Positions 22,510 through 33,603 of a stretch of 64,000 bases of DNA are shown piece after piece (the stretch's first letter is position 1; each line of letters opens with the position of its first letter). The stretch covers positions 18,401,419 to 18,465,418 of the forward strand of contig NC_087076.1 in assembly GCF_026151205.1 (NCBI RefSeq), read 5' to 3'. The stretch is from Bolinopsis microptera. Its lineage: Eukaryota; Ctenophora; Tentaculata; Lobata; Bolinopsidae. The notes beneath the pieces were generated by a model, which searched no databases, was not told the DNA's origin, and saw only the letters and a list, made by a program, of their open reading frames with translations. The position numbers were made by a program, and so were the translations under genes.

Positions 22510-23036
22510 ATATAATAATCAATAAATTAAAATAGAATCTTGTCTTCTTTTCAGCTCACTCTGCTGAAACCACTTAGAATTAGAATTAGAATTAGAATCA
22601 AATTTACACAGCAATACAATAAGAATAAAAAATAATTTAAGAAGCTTCAATCTGCTGTGCAGGACATTCAAGTCAGTCAAAAACTGTTAGCAGAACACCC
22701 TTCTAGGGACATAAGGATATAGCATGTAAATTGTAAAACAAAATAAGCAATACATTAATGAGTGGTAAAATAAGATATGATTTAACAGTGAACTGTGGGC
22801 ATGAAGGTAACAATTAATGTTGAAAATTACATAGATGCCCACTTTGGAATTTCGTAAGTAATATTATTTACAGTTATACACAGAGAAGTATAGAACAACA
22901 TTAGAATGGCAATGATAACAAATGGGAACGAATAAAGGAGATGTTTAAAGTTCTATACTTCTGAAAATAGGTCATATAACGCAGGGGGCCTTTCCACCCG
23001 ACAAAAACTCCAGCACCTTAAAAATTGTTTCAGTTG

Positions 23037-26034
23037 TCACATAGCTAGAGTGTAGAAATAGTCGAAACTATTGTTTATTTCATAGGATGAGACTCCTTGA
23101 ATTACATCTGACATAAATTTAGATTTCATACATTGTGAGAAATTTACACTACATTCTATAGTCCTTATGTTCTCTGGAATTGTATTCCAACATTTTGCAC
23201 CTAAATATGTAAAGGTTTTGTGTGTTCTGGATTTGTGAATATAAAGGTTGCACCTCTCAGCATCACGTGATCCTCCGGATACATAAGAAAATTTACCGGT
23301 GAATGATGATGGTGCAGCCTCATTAAGAATTTTATACATATACGTTGATAGATGGAGTTGTCGTCTTAAGTGTAAGGGTAACCACTTCATATTTCGATAT
23401 ACATTTACTGATGGTTCCTGCCAATGAACATCCAGTGCAATTTTTGCTACTTTCTTGTATAATATATCAAGAGAATTAAGTCTGGTTTTGGCAGCCCTAG
23501 ACCATATTATATCCAGGTAGTCAAATTGGGGGAGCATAAGAGCATTTACAAACATTTTTCTATATTTCAGTGGAAGAAGATTTTTCGACCTGTATAATGC
23601 CCCTATTCTTTTAGCAATTTTTGATTTCACATAATCAATATGGTCTTGAAAGTTCAATAAATTGTCTATCATGAGACCTAAATATTTTTGAGATTTAGTT
23701 TCTTCTATAAAAAGGCATTCTTTTTCCAAATCCAGAGGGATTGACAACGTGTCCAGATTAGGATATCTATCAAATACAATGAATGAAGATTTTGCAGCAT
23801 TTAGTCTCAGCTTGTTGATTCTAAGCCATTCATACACAATTTTCATATCCTTAATTACATTTTCATATATGCTTCGGGAAATGTTATCAAAATATAGTGC
23901 ACTGTCATCTGCAAATAAGTAAACAGTAGATTGTGTGCAATTTCTACTGAGATCATTTATGAATAAACTAAATAGAATTGGTCCTAATATGCTACCCTGT
24001 GGCACACCTGTTTTAACAGGGAGTGATGTGCTTACATTACCACGTATTTTGGTGTGCTGCTTTCTGTCCCCAAGGTAGCTTTTGAACCACTTTATGACAA
24101 AGCCATCAACTCCATAATACTTAAGTTTTTTCAATAAAATATTATGGCTTACTGTGTCAAAGGCCTTTTTAATATCTAAGAATACAATTGCAGGTTTCTT
24201 CTGTGATTCCTTAGACGTAAATATTTTATCAAATAGATTAAGCATTATAAAAGTGGTGGAATGATCTTTTCTAAATCCATACTGATTGTTGGTAAGTAGT
24301 TTATTTGTTTCAACATACTCTGTGAGCTGTTGGTTAACAAAATATTCTATACATTTTCCAAGTAGGGGGAGTATGGATATTGGCCGGTAGTTATTTGGAT
24401 CATTAGGGTCACCAGTTTTAAGAATTGGAGTGACTGATGCAATTTTACATGCCAACGGCATTGTTCCACTTTTCATACTAAGGTTTATAATATGAGCTAC
24501 TGGATCGATGATTTGGGGAATAATATACTTATATACTTTAATAGGCATGATATCGTTAATAGATTTATCTGATGGTATACTGAGTATATATTCTTTTACT
24601 TGTTCAACAGTCACCTCTTCGAATACAGAGAGTTTACACTCTGGTGGAGGCGGCATATATTCTAGAAAGTCGTCTGAATCCTTTTCCTTAATTGATTCTT
24701 GTAATATTGTACCAACTGTGGCAAAATGCAGGTTAACTCCGTTAACATTTAAGTTGCTTGGGGAAGAGCTACTTATTTTTCCAGGTAAGTTTGAAGCATG
24801 TTTGATAGTTTTCCAAATACCTTTCAAATCGTTTTTTGCACTTTTCGTGCAGTAAGGTCCTGAACAATATTTGTACGTCTGTTTTCTTTGGATAATTTTG
24901 TCACATAGTTTCTTTGGGGACGATAGTTATCCCACGAAGTAGAGCATTTCTTATGTAGTTCACTTTTTCTGCGGTTACATATTCCATTAATACACTTACA
25001 CTTGAATTTGTTTAATTGTCCTAAACACTTTTTATACTTTCTGAAAAGCATCTTCTTCTTCCGTATTTCTGCCAACAGTACTTTAGAGGGATTACAAAGA
25101 AAGTTACTATTACATTTAATCTGTTTAGGTGGACAGTAATTATCATACGATTCCTGGATGTGATGATTAAGTCCATCTAGCGCATGGTCTACATTAGTAC
25201 AGCTTAGAATATTACTGTAGTTACTGCAGGATCCCAGAAAATAGCTTAAGGCTTTTAGATTGTTTAAGGAGTGGTCTCTGATAAGGACCTTCTGGAACTT
25301 ACTAGCTTTATTTACTTTAAAGTCGAGAACACATTTAAGAGCTTGGTGATCTCCTATTCTATCATCAAGTACTTTACACTCTATGAAATTAGAGTAACAG
25401 TTAGTCATTACAACATCTATTGTGCTCTGCGTTATTCTACCATCTAAGTTTGCAACTCTAGTAATTCCTGTAACAGTCTGTATCATTCCAAAGAGCTTCA
25501 TTGTTATATCTAACTTTTTATAATCTAGATCAGATAAAGAGTTTTGGTTAACATTAACATCGCCAATCCATATTACTTTCTTACCTTGAAGTTTCATCAT
25601 ACATTCAGTCATATAATCAAGGAAAGTATCTAGATGACAAAAGTTTTGTGATCTGTAGAAGCAGCAAATGTAAAGATTGGCGTCCTTGAGTTGTATCCAT
25701 ATAGCTTCGATTTTAGAAATATCAGAGTAGGTTATATCTAAATTGAGTAATTTGTGGTTAACATTTTGGTTGATCAATATACCACACCCTCCTCTTCCTC
25801 TATCGTTAGGTCTATCACACCTTATAAAATCAAAGTTTAAGGGGAAGTTAAGTGTACTAGTGTCTATATCAGATTTAAGGTTTGTCTCATTAATTCCAAT
25901 TATGTCAAGCTTTTCGCGAAATATTAGCTCCTGTAGTTCGAGAGTTTTTGCCAGATTAGTCAGGCCACCCTGTATATTACATAGACCAAGAGAGAGATTA
26001 TCGTTTATTGAGGTACGAATAAGGTTAAACCAAA
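23037..26034 (-). pseudogene. LINE-B ORF2: APE endonuclease and reverse transcriptase, one frameshift
   Basis: The endonuclease part begins upstream of the first good start: in-frame residues from about 26034 read LCNIQGG...LDIIGINET (APE motif). It runs through IWIGDVNVNQNS and a GDHQAL motif near its C-terminal end. At about 24826-24840 the frame shifts by -1 at an A6 run (GTGCAAAAAACG). RT then follows: NNYRPISILPLLGK, FRKDHST, LDIKKAFDTVSH (catalytic Asp), TGVPQGSILGPILFSLFIND and LFADDSALY (FADD catalytic pair). The C-terminal post-RT domain ends at 23037. All catalytic residues look intact; the only lesion I see is the A6 slip. No ATG exists at the ORF2 start, so translation would need reinitiation or another mechanism. 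Confidence 0.85.
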
Positions 26035-26326
26035 GCTAATGGGGAACAAATCCACATGCAGTCTCCTCAAGTAGACTAAGTTTCAAATCATGTCATACAT
26101 ATGATTTAAATTGGATTTCGGATCAGCAATCATACTGCAGTTTAAATCATAAAATTTAACAGCATAAAATAGTAACTCACTTCTGTTTGTGATAAATATA
26201 GCTTGAGAGATATAAAAACGTTAAGTTATTAGAAATTTGTGCTGATCTAACATTTTAAACCAGATAAAACAGTAATCCTGTTATTATTCATGTTGATACC
26301 CTTGGATTATAGAATTTTAATGAAGT

Positions 26327-28243
26327 TTAACACAAGTGAGTTACATATTTGAGATGCTTACCAAGCCTGGCAATTCCTAACTTATTAAGGTGCACATTGT
26401 CATGGCCCCTGCCAAAATACTTGTCCTTTCTATCATAATTTAAAGTAAAGAGATTATTTTCATGTTCTGTGTTAATGTATATTAGCCCATGCTTATAACA
26501 CATATTCTCCAAGTATCGATTAAGTCCCTGCACTATGATGTTCTTACTAGTGACAGCTCTAGGCAGAATATTTAAGATATATATTTTTGCACTATTAAAT
26601 TCTGCCCACAATTTTTGAACAAATTCTTCCATGTCATTGGTGGCACTGTTGAAGTTCATTGTGTTGAGGTCAATTGGATCAACATAGTTAGTACCAGTTA
26701 GTAAAACAACCTTTTTAACCTTTTCTTTGTTGAGAACTTTGAACTGACTGTCGCTAAAGAGTCTTTGGGACATTTGGGTTGAGTTGGCCCCTGGGTAGAA
26801 AAATACTTTGGCCTTCTGAGATGAAGAGCTCAACAGTTTTTCATTCAGATGCCTAAACATGCTGCTGCTGATATAAACTGTGCTCACATCGTTGGGTGTC
26901 TCCTTTTCGAACAATTGTTGTCTGTTAACATGCCGCCCTGATTGATGCAGATGGGGTGGTGGAGATGTATAGGGTGGGGTTAGAGGTCGGTGCTGATAAG
27001 CACCATTCGTTTTCCTTGATGGATGAACTATAAATTCGTCTTCTTGATAAGGTACATAGCCGCTGGAGTTGGAGATGTTTTCATATGGGTCATGGTAATT
27101 GTCATTGCACATGTTGGTTGGTGTACTTGTTAATCTTTGGACAACAGCTACAGGTTTGATCAGTCTGAATGTGATACTGATCCTTTTGTTTGTACAAGAT
27201 GGTTGAGTACAGATTTCATGTCTGTAATGAAGCTGGGATTTTTTAGACATGATACAAACATCCCCATGCTTTAGATCTAGGGCAGACACCACTTTTCCTG
27301 TTTGAATTTCTGTGAACTGCATCGTCCTAGAGGCACCCAGAGAAACTGTAACAATATAAGAGTTTTCATCGATGCATTCTTCATTATCACTATGGATAGG
27401 CATGCATTCTGTCCCAGTACTGTAGTAGTTTACGAGAGCACTGTTGTAAACATAATCCGGGAGTAACACATCAAGATATGAACAGATAGCAGCCAGATAG
27501 GACTGATGTGGTATCTCCTTCGCCTCGTGACTTCCCCCATTATACACATATGGGAAGTCCCCAAAGTAAGCTGTTTTCCTATTTTGAAACTGGTGGCTAA
27601 AATCCAATTCTCTCAGGAAGATGTCTAAGGAGAATTTTTGAAACGGTGCCTGATCAATGAGTTCAACAGGTGGTATGATAATGTCAGGGCTTTCGTCATT
27701 TACACTTAAGGCCACACTAGATATGGGTGTTACATCTATTTCAGCATAATACTTGCCACTCCATGGATTGACAGATCCTGTACTCCCACTGATTTGATTT
27801 TCTGTGTTGTTGGAAATGATAGAATCTGGTGCTTCAATGATGCCATCACTATTGATTAGCATGAAAGATTCAGGCACCTCGCATTCACTGTCATATTCAA
27901 TCTGATCGTTTTCAAATTCTGTCTGAACTGCAACATCTGAACACCTATCCAGGACAGCCCGATAATCTATTGACTGATTGGTACTTTGATGTAACGTACC
28001 ATTAATCTCTGCTATAGTCTGAGAAGTTTGAACAATGTCTTCTAGGATGATCACTTTCCGCTCGAGAAACTTGACATGAGATTTGAGTGCAGTACAGTTT
28101 TTGCATTTTTGATCACATTCCGACAATAGTTTTCCAAAAAATGTTTCCATTGAATCGTCCATGATATTGAGTTGATGATTTGAATTAAGTTGTTGATTTG
28201 AATTGAAGCAAATTGAAGAGTTCACATGTGAGATTTGTTCCAT
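26327..28243 (-). CDS. LINE-B ORF1: AlkB-type 2OG/Fe(II) oxygenase fused to SGNH esterase
   Basis: Intact 638-residue frame from an ATG at 28243. A Cys-rich coiled coil lies at about residues 43-75. The AlkB-like domain spans about 200-365. It has NYY at 272-274 before the iron site, His284-x-Asp286 (IHSDNE), a distal His at 342 (YRHEI) and RISITFR at 354-360, the 2-oxoglutarate-binding Arg pair of AlkB proteins. All known catalytic positions are present. A Pro-rich linker (410-435) leads to an SGNH hydrolase of the CR1 ORF1 type. Its blocks are YISSSMFRHL (456-466), GANSTQ (485-490), LLTGTNYVD (514-522) and DNVHLNKLG (615-623, Asp and His of the triad). AlkB enzymes remove alkyl lesions from nucleic acids; some RNA viruses encode one. 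A role in repairing or de-methylating the retrotransposon RNA is inference. Confidence 0.88.
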   Translation of the reverse strand: MEQISHVNSSICFNSNQQLNSNHQLNIMDDSMETFFGKLLSECDQKCKNCTALKSHVKFLERKVIILEDIVQTSQTIAEINGTLHQSTNQSIDYRAVLDRCSDVAVQTEFENDQIEYDSECEVPESFMLINSDGIIEAPDSIISNNTENQISGSTGSVNPWSGKYYAEIDVTPISSVALSVNDESPDIIIPPVELIDQAPFQKFSLDIFLRELDFSHQFQNRKTAYFGDFPYVYNGGSHEAKEIPHQSYLAAICSYLDVLLPDYVYNSALVNYYSTGTECMPIHSDNEECIDENSYIVTVSLGASRTMQFTEIQTGKVVSALDLKHGDVCIMSKKSQLHYRHEICTQPSCTNKRISITFRLIKPVAVVQRLTSTPTNMCNDNYHDPYENISNSSGYVPYQEDEFIVHPSRKTNGAYQHRPLTPPYTSPPPHLHQSGRHVNRQQLFEKETPNDVSTVYISSSMFRHLNEKLLSSSSQKAKVFFYPGANSTQMSQRLFSDSQFKVLNKEKVKKVVLLTGTNYVDPIDLNTMNFNSATNDMEEFVQKLWAEFNSAKIYILNILPRAVTSKNIIVQGLNRYLENMCYKHGLIYINTEHENNLFTLNYDRKDKYFGRGHDNVHLNKLGIARLGKHLKYVTHLC

Positions 28244-28264
28244 TCCATTAACGTTACATTCGTA

Positions 28265-29480
28265 TTACATTCGTATTACTTTGGTCACCACTTCCTCTAC
28301 ATTCTCAACCTCATCATCAACTTCATAATCTTCATCATGAACATCATCACCCCTGTCTTCATCTCTGGTGATGTGTGCAAGATTTAGGTCCAGTTCGTCA
28401 ACAGGTATTGCTTTCTCATAATACCGTCCTCTCACTGCAATCACAACTGTTTTAAGTAGCTCAAATCGCAAACGACGTCTAAGATTTGCCATGATGAGGC
28501 TTTTGTCCTGGCTGGTCTTGGCTGCCAGAAGTGTTGCCACTCGTTTAAGGAACATGGTAGCCTGTGGGCCAATACCTACGGTGGTCGAGAATACAAGGCC
28601 ATTGCAGGTTCCTTTTTCGATCTGTACACAGCGGTCTCCATATTTCCTTTCTTTCTCTCTCATGCTTATTGTACATCTTTGCTGGGGTGTTGTGATTAGT
28701 GTTGGATTTGGCTCCGGGGTGTAAAACCCTGATATCAAAGAATGCCATCTCCATTGGTGACCACAGACCTCTAGCTGCAATGTCAAGCCTTGCCCCATCA
28801 TCCAGAATGGTACCAGGGCGAAGGCTTTCTCCAGTGCATGGCTGGAGTGTTGGCTCTACAACAACCTCATTGCAGATTTTTTCAAGAATGCTTGCAATGG
28901 TGTCTCTCAGTCGGTTGTGTCTGCTGTTGACAAAGCCTCCTTTCTTGCAAATGAGAATGTGGTTGTAGGTGTTATCTTTGCCACAAATGCATTTCTTGGC
29001 TATGTTGGCAATGGGTAGATCGTATCTCAGTGCTATAGCGTCTTTGAACCCTTGCTTGTTCAAGACAAATCCGTACTTCTCACAAGGTAGTCTGGTCAGC
29101 CAGCTTGATGCACCTTTTTCACATGCATGTGGGATCTTCTCACTGATCAAAGGTGGTAGATCGTTCATCAGCTGGTTTTTGAGAGATTCATGTCTCTTTG
29201 CATTTGACAGGCTAATGGCACTCTTGACCGCTTTCCCAGCCTCTCTGTTGGTATTGAGAGTGGTGTGTTGCTTCAGAATGTGTTCTGTAAGCTGCTGGTT
29301 AGCCATGAGTGAGTTCTTGTACTCAGTATCAGCAATTTCTACTGGATTGATTATAGCTAGTCCACCTAACTTGGCTGGGAGGGAGAACAGACTTTGCTCA
29401 GGGTCAGACCGAATAGTGTGACCTGTCATGTTGGGAATGAGCAAATTCCTGATCTTGTCCTCAATTGGCTGCAAGTTCAC
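28265..29480 (-). pseudogene. LINE-D C-terminus: zinc knuckle and restriction-like endonuclease
   Basis: It starts with a thumb-like segment (LPAKLGGLAIINP). A zinc knuckle follows (CICGKDNTYNHILIC), then DGARLDIAARGLWSPMEMAF and DIRVLHP, with the Asp-x(15)-Asp spacing of a restriction-like endonuclease. After a frameshift near 28680 the frame continues through CNGLVFSTT and RRRLRFELL to the acidic end at 28265. The same blocks are at 7258-8083. Confidence 0.75.
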
Positions 29481-30115
29481 TGCTATGTCGGGGGTGGTCC
29501 TCGTCAGGAAAGACCATCTGCGGGAGGAGCAAAGTGTGGCTCGTGCCGTGCAATTGATGCCAATCCCTTAAACTCTTCTATCCATTCAACACATTTGGCT
29601 TGGATAAAATTATGCTTTCCAGTCTCTGTACCTATAGAGGAACCCAGGTATCGACAACCTTCGGTGGTGATATTAAGGTCGGGGAAGAGAGACTTGGCTA
29701 TCTCTTGGTACTCCTCTTTAACAATAAGCCAGGTCTTGGACGATTTGGGAATAGCCGTAAACAGGGCCAGATGCCTGTAGGGAATCCCACCAAATCTTCA
29801 GGGCTTTAAGCCTTCCTGCTGCTCCAGAATCATCTGCAAACCATATGTGTTTAGCAGCTTCGTTGGTGGGCTTATTAACCTCTGTGGTCCTATCTGGAGT
29901 TGTATCTGGTGGTGTCTTAATCCTATCGTGCTCCTCAGGAGGCTTCTGGGGTGGTTTTGTGTTCTAAAAGACCACAGGAGAAATATCTGGTGGCTCTGTG
30001 GGGAGTTTGTCCAGAAGGGGCATCAGGCTACAGGAGTAAAATGCAGAAGCACAGTTGTCCCCCTGAGTAGTACCTTCTTGGGATAAAATAAACAAACCCT
30101 TGGAGTTTGGTATGT
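29481..30115 (-). pseudogene. LINE-D reverse transcriptase, C-terminal half of the catalytic core
   Basis: From 30115: IPNSKGLFILSQEGTTQGDN (RT motif with QG), a Pro-rich insert, HIWFADDSGAAGRL (FADD catalytic motif), then ITTEGCRYLGSSIG and FAPPADGL. It is split by frameshifts near 29990, 29740 and 29560. Confidence 0.7.
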
Positions 30116-31050
30116 ACAGTAAAACAAAGTATTTAGTAAAACAAAGTATTTTATTTATTAGCAGTGTAATCAATTCATATGATATAATTATAAGAATATA
30201 ATAGTATGTCACACTTATTTAACTGTTACGTTCGAGTAGTCGTGTCATGGCTAAATTTAATTAGGACCAGTGGTGTCGATTAACATTTAAAAGGTGATTC
30301 TAAGTGACACAAATGGAAAATTTTAAGAAAAGACGGATCAAAACACAGATCCAAGGACAAGGAGACCCCACTGCAGGACCATACATGCTATTGGCTTGTG
30401 CATGGCCCAAAAGGTTCCAGTTGTCCAGGAAACTGTACGTAGCTCAATGAAACAAGAAATTTTTCAATGAAACAAGAAATTTAATTTTTAGCACATTTTA
30501 CAGAGTAAAGAGATGTAAAACAATTTATAAAAATATAATGCTCATTTGGTGTATGACTTTTTGTCCTTGACTGTTAGTTTGATTTTGAAGGGACAGGCAA
30601 CTAACGGGGCAGGGAATGTGCGTGCCTGAAAGCTTTTGCACACACCAAAACGCTAGTTCAGTTGAGTTTTTAGAGACAGGGCTCATATGAGGATCAGAAG
30701 AAAATTGTTAGCAGACGTTAGGGGTTCTGTTTGTGTTTGTTACTATGGGTTACAGTCTTGTTGTGACAGAAAGTCTACACTATATATATGCCTAAGTTTA
30801 AATTGTGTAGTTTGAGGATATAAGATGCAACTTTAAGATGGATATTGGAGAGCTGTTGAAAAATTATGTTCGTTGTATCAATGGTTATAATAAGCTAATA
30901 TAAATATCTTAAACTATACAGTGCTAATTAAAAATTTCTTTATACTGCATTATCAAATTAAATGTTAAAAATTCAAAAATATACATTCATTTTATTTTAT
31001 TAAAGACTTTCTCACACATACTTTTCTCACAGAACAAGACTTGGAAAACA

Positions 31051-31677
31051 CTAGACTAGGGGAATTTCGCTGACATGTGTGTGACCAGCAAGTAGTGATC
31101 TTTCGAAGACAATATTGTTGCAGTCAAAATCTTTGATTGTCCAATCAAGCGGGGCGTGGCTGTGTTGATTATTTAATAGTGCACGTTTAAGCTTTCCCCG
31201 CAAACACATCACACTCATGGTAAAGTAATCCATTCTAATTTTTGGAGTAATCATGTTAAAAATTTTGGTTGATCTTGTATTATGGTTATCAGGTGGGTCA
31301 GCCTGACAAATAAGTAGGGTCGGCTTCCTTGTCGAGCATGTGTAGCCTTCATGTAAGGATATTGGAGCACGAAATTTCATTATCTTGTAGAGCTCGAGGT
31401 AACAGTGGTATGTATAGAGATTTTGGATAGCTAGGATATTATTATGTTTGAATAGCGGTTTAGTATGTTCTTTTATGAAAAACTTGTTGTTAAGTCTTTG
31501 GTGCCCTATTGGTCTGGTACGTGCACAGGTCTTAAACTTATCAAGGTAAGCCTCCCTATCACCGAACATAACCCTAAGACAGTACTTCTGGGCGGTAAAC
31601 AGAGAGCTTATACGATGCTTCGCTGCCCCACCCCAGACAGATATACAGTAAGAGAGATGGGATTCAAACAAAGTATA
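31051..31677 (-). pseudogene. LINE-A ORF2 C-terminal part
   Basis: It begins immediately inside the TIR-element junction with LFESHLSYCISVWGG, the classic post-RT block of jockey-like LINEs. It runs to a C-terminus ending HVSEIPLV. The frame is uninterrupted, and removing the TIR element and one TATA copy restores the frame to the upstream half. Confidence 0.8.
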
Positions 31678-33603
31678 CAGCAATAGCAGCAAATCTGGGG
31701 AAACTTTGAAATACACCAATTTGAAGCATTTAACCCCCCCTTAAAAATCAAAGATTATGAATTTTAGTAATCTGATTATTTACATAGGTCCAAAAATGTC
31801 ATAGCTTCATGATAGTGCAACGAAAAAAATCTCAGAACATTTTGGTGCTGAGTTAGGTGGTTAAGTAGTCGAAAAATGACTGATTTGTTAGTGGACATTT
31901 TTTATACCTCTAACACCCAAACCCTTACTACAGTGAAGATATAAGTACTACAGTTAATATTGATGGTCATTATTGAACAAAAATGGTTCATTGACACATA
32001 GTTGAAGAAGGAAATTAAAAAAATTAATAAATGTGGTCTGTGGAGTGGTTTATTTGTTTATGTTATAGTGTACGCGTGCGCGCGCGCTAGCGGGTACTTA
32101 ACCATCTGTAGGCCAACATATTTAGTCTACGCTTAAATTCTTTATATATTATGTCACCACTATGGTGCCCAATACTTTTAGTGAAGGTTTGATGTAGAAC
32201 AGTTAACCACCAACTGTGGTATATCAAAAAAACCATGTTTGTACGCGTGCGCGCGCTAGCGCGTACTTAACCACCTGGTATGGCACAGCATTGAAATATC
32301 ACCATAATTTCAAAAGCAGAGGTCACCATTCAGGTGCCCAAAACTTTTGACTATGGTCCCAATACCATAAAACCTTAGATGTGGCCTCAATGTGGTTAAA
32401 ACATGTTTATTTTGGACTTTCGGTCAACAGAAGCCATCACAAATTAACCATTATTCAGCAACCTCCGAACTTTTTGTGCCTTATTTTGTTTTGATATTTG
32501 ATTATGAGAGATAGCTGGAGGATAATAAGTGATTTTAAAGATAATGCAACAAAATGTGTGGCCGTATGGTGGTTAAAACGACCAAAAACACTGATTTTGG
32601 TCAATTTTAGACCTTTATTAACCATGATGGACGCAACATAGGACTCAGCAATGTTTCTGGTCATATAAATGAGCAGGTAGTTATATCTAGATAATGTAGC
32701 ATGGCCAGCTATAGCTTTACAAAGCTAATATGTGCTCTAAAAATGGTTAATTAGTGCAAATATAGGGTATTTTCGAGACATTTTAACCACCATAGCTGCA
32801 CATTGATCATAATGCATGAACTTGGGGTCAATTATGCATTTGCAAACAATTATACACTCATTTGGATAGCAAACCATTATCTGAAGTTCATATTGTGGTT
32901 AATTTTCACTTTAATAGATGCCTTGTTCAACAGCCTAGCAAGTAATATAGCCCTTTTAACCACTTTTATGACAACATTTCTTGATAAATTTTATCAAGAC
33001 CCTTCAAATGTCCTTTGTTGACCATAAAATGTTGACTAAAATCATTAATAATGTTTTGATTGGTGGTTAACAATAAATTTTGACATTTTAACCATCTTTT
33101 TAGCACTTTTTACGAATATTAACCACCTCAAATCAACCATACTATTAAATTGCACATTTGTGATAAAAAATTATCATCCATGCACAAATGAACAACCAAC
33201 ACTATACATCTATAATCAGAGCAATATTTATAGCTCACCGTTCATCTTCAATTTAACCACCATTAGGACCACAAAATGCCCCCAATGAGGTTTGAAAACT
33301 TTTGTGATAGTTGCACCATGATATGATCTCAATATAATGACTACTCAGTTCATAATATCATATCTCAAAATGGTGGTTAACCCTAAAACTGGTATTTTAA
33401 CCACCATAGTGGCCACATAGATGACCCATTAACCACAATTATTCAACATGACCGTACTGCAGTGTTTTGTGCGCCAGAAAAACATCACTCCAACATTGAG
33501 ATTAACCACAATGAGCTGCAACATAATGTTGAAGTCAACATACTCAAATTGTGTGAAAAAAGTCAATGTCCACCAAGTTTCCCCAGATTTGCTGCTATTG
33601 CTG
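31678..33603. mobile_element. TIR element with dense TTAACCACC motif array
   Basis: A 29-base perfect TIR, CAGCAATAGCAGC..GGAAACTT, lies at 31678-31706 and inverted at 33575-33603. Both sides carry a TATA target duplication (31674-31677 and 33604-33607). It interrupts the LINE-A ORF exactly. The 1.9 kb interior has no transposase frame. It is filled with more than 20 TTAACCA(CC)/GGTGGTTAA motifs in both orientations and two copies of a GTACGCGTGCGCGCGC..TAGCG phrase (32070, 32242). It is non-autonomous; the superfamily is unassigned. Confidence 0.9.

Larger units (their letters stand above)
22573..28262 (-). mobile_element. LINE-B: CR1-like retrotransposon, nearly complete
   Basis: Order on the minus strand: ORF1 (28243..26327, AlkB plus SGNH), a ~290-base spacer, ORF2 (about 26034..23037, endonuclease then RT), a 3' UTR of about 460 bases, and a terminal (ATTCTA)n tail at 22595-22573. 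An SGNH esterase in ORF1 with an APE-RT ORF2 is typical of the CR1 group. Only 22 bases separate the ORF1 start from the stop of the neighbouring element, so the 5' UTR is largely missing or very short. A second, older copy of its tail sits beside COX17. Confidence 0.8.

Noticed and set aside
24820-24845. Programmed -1 frameshift in LINE-B ORF2
   Set aside because: The A6 run is not in the canonical X-XXY-YYZ register of the incoming frame, and endonuclease-RT ORF2 is normally one frame; a simple indel is more likely.
28491-30086. Several plus-strand frames of 70-150 codons
   Set aside because: All lie opposite recognisable LINE-D coding on the minus strand and have no features of their own.
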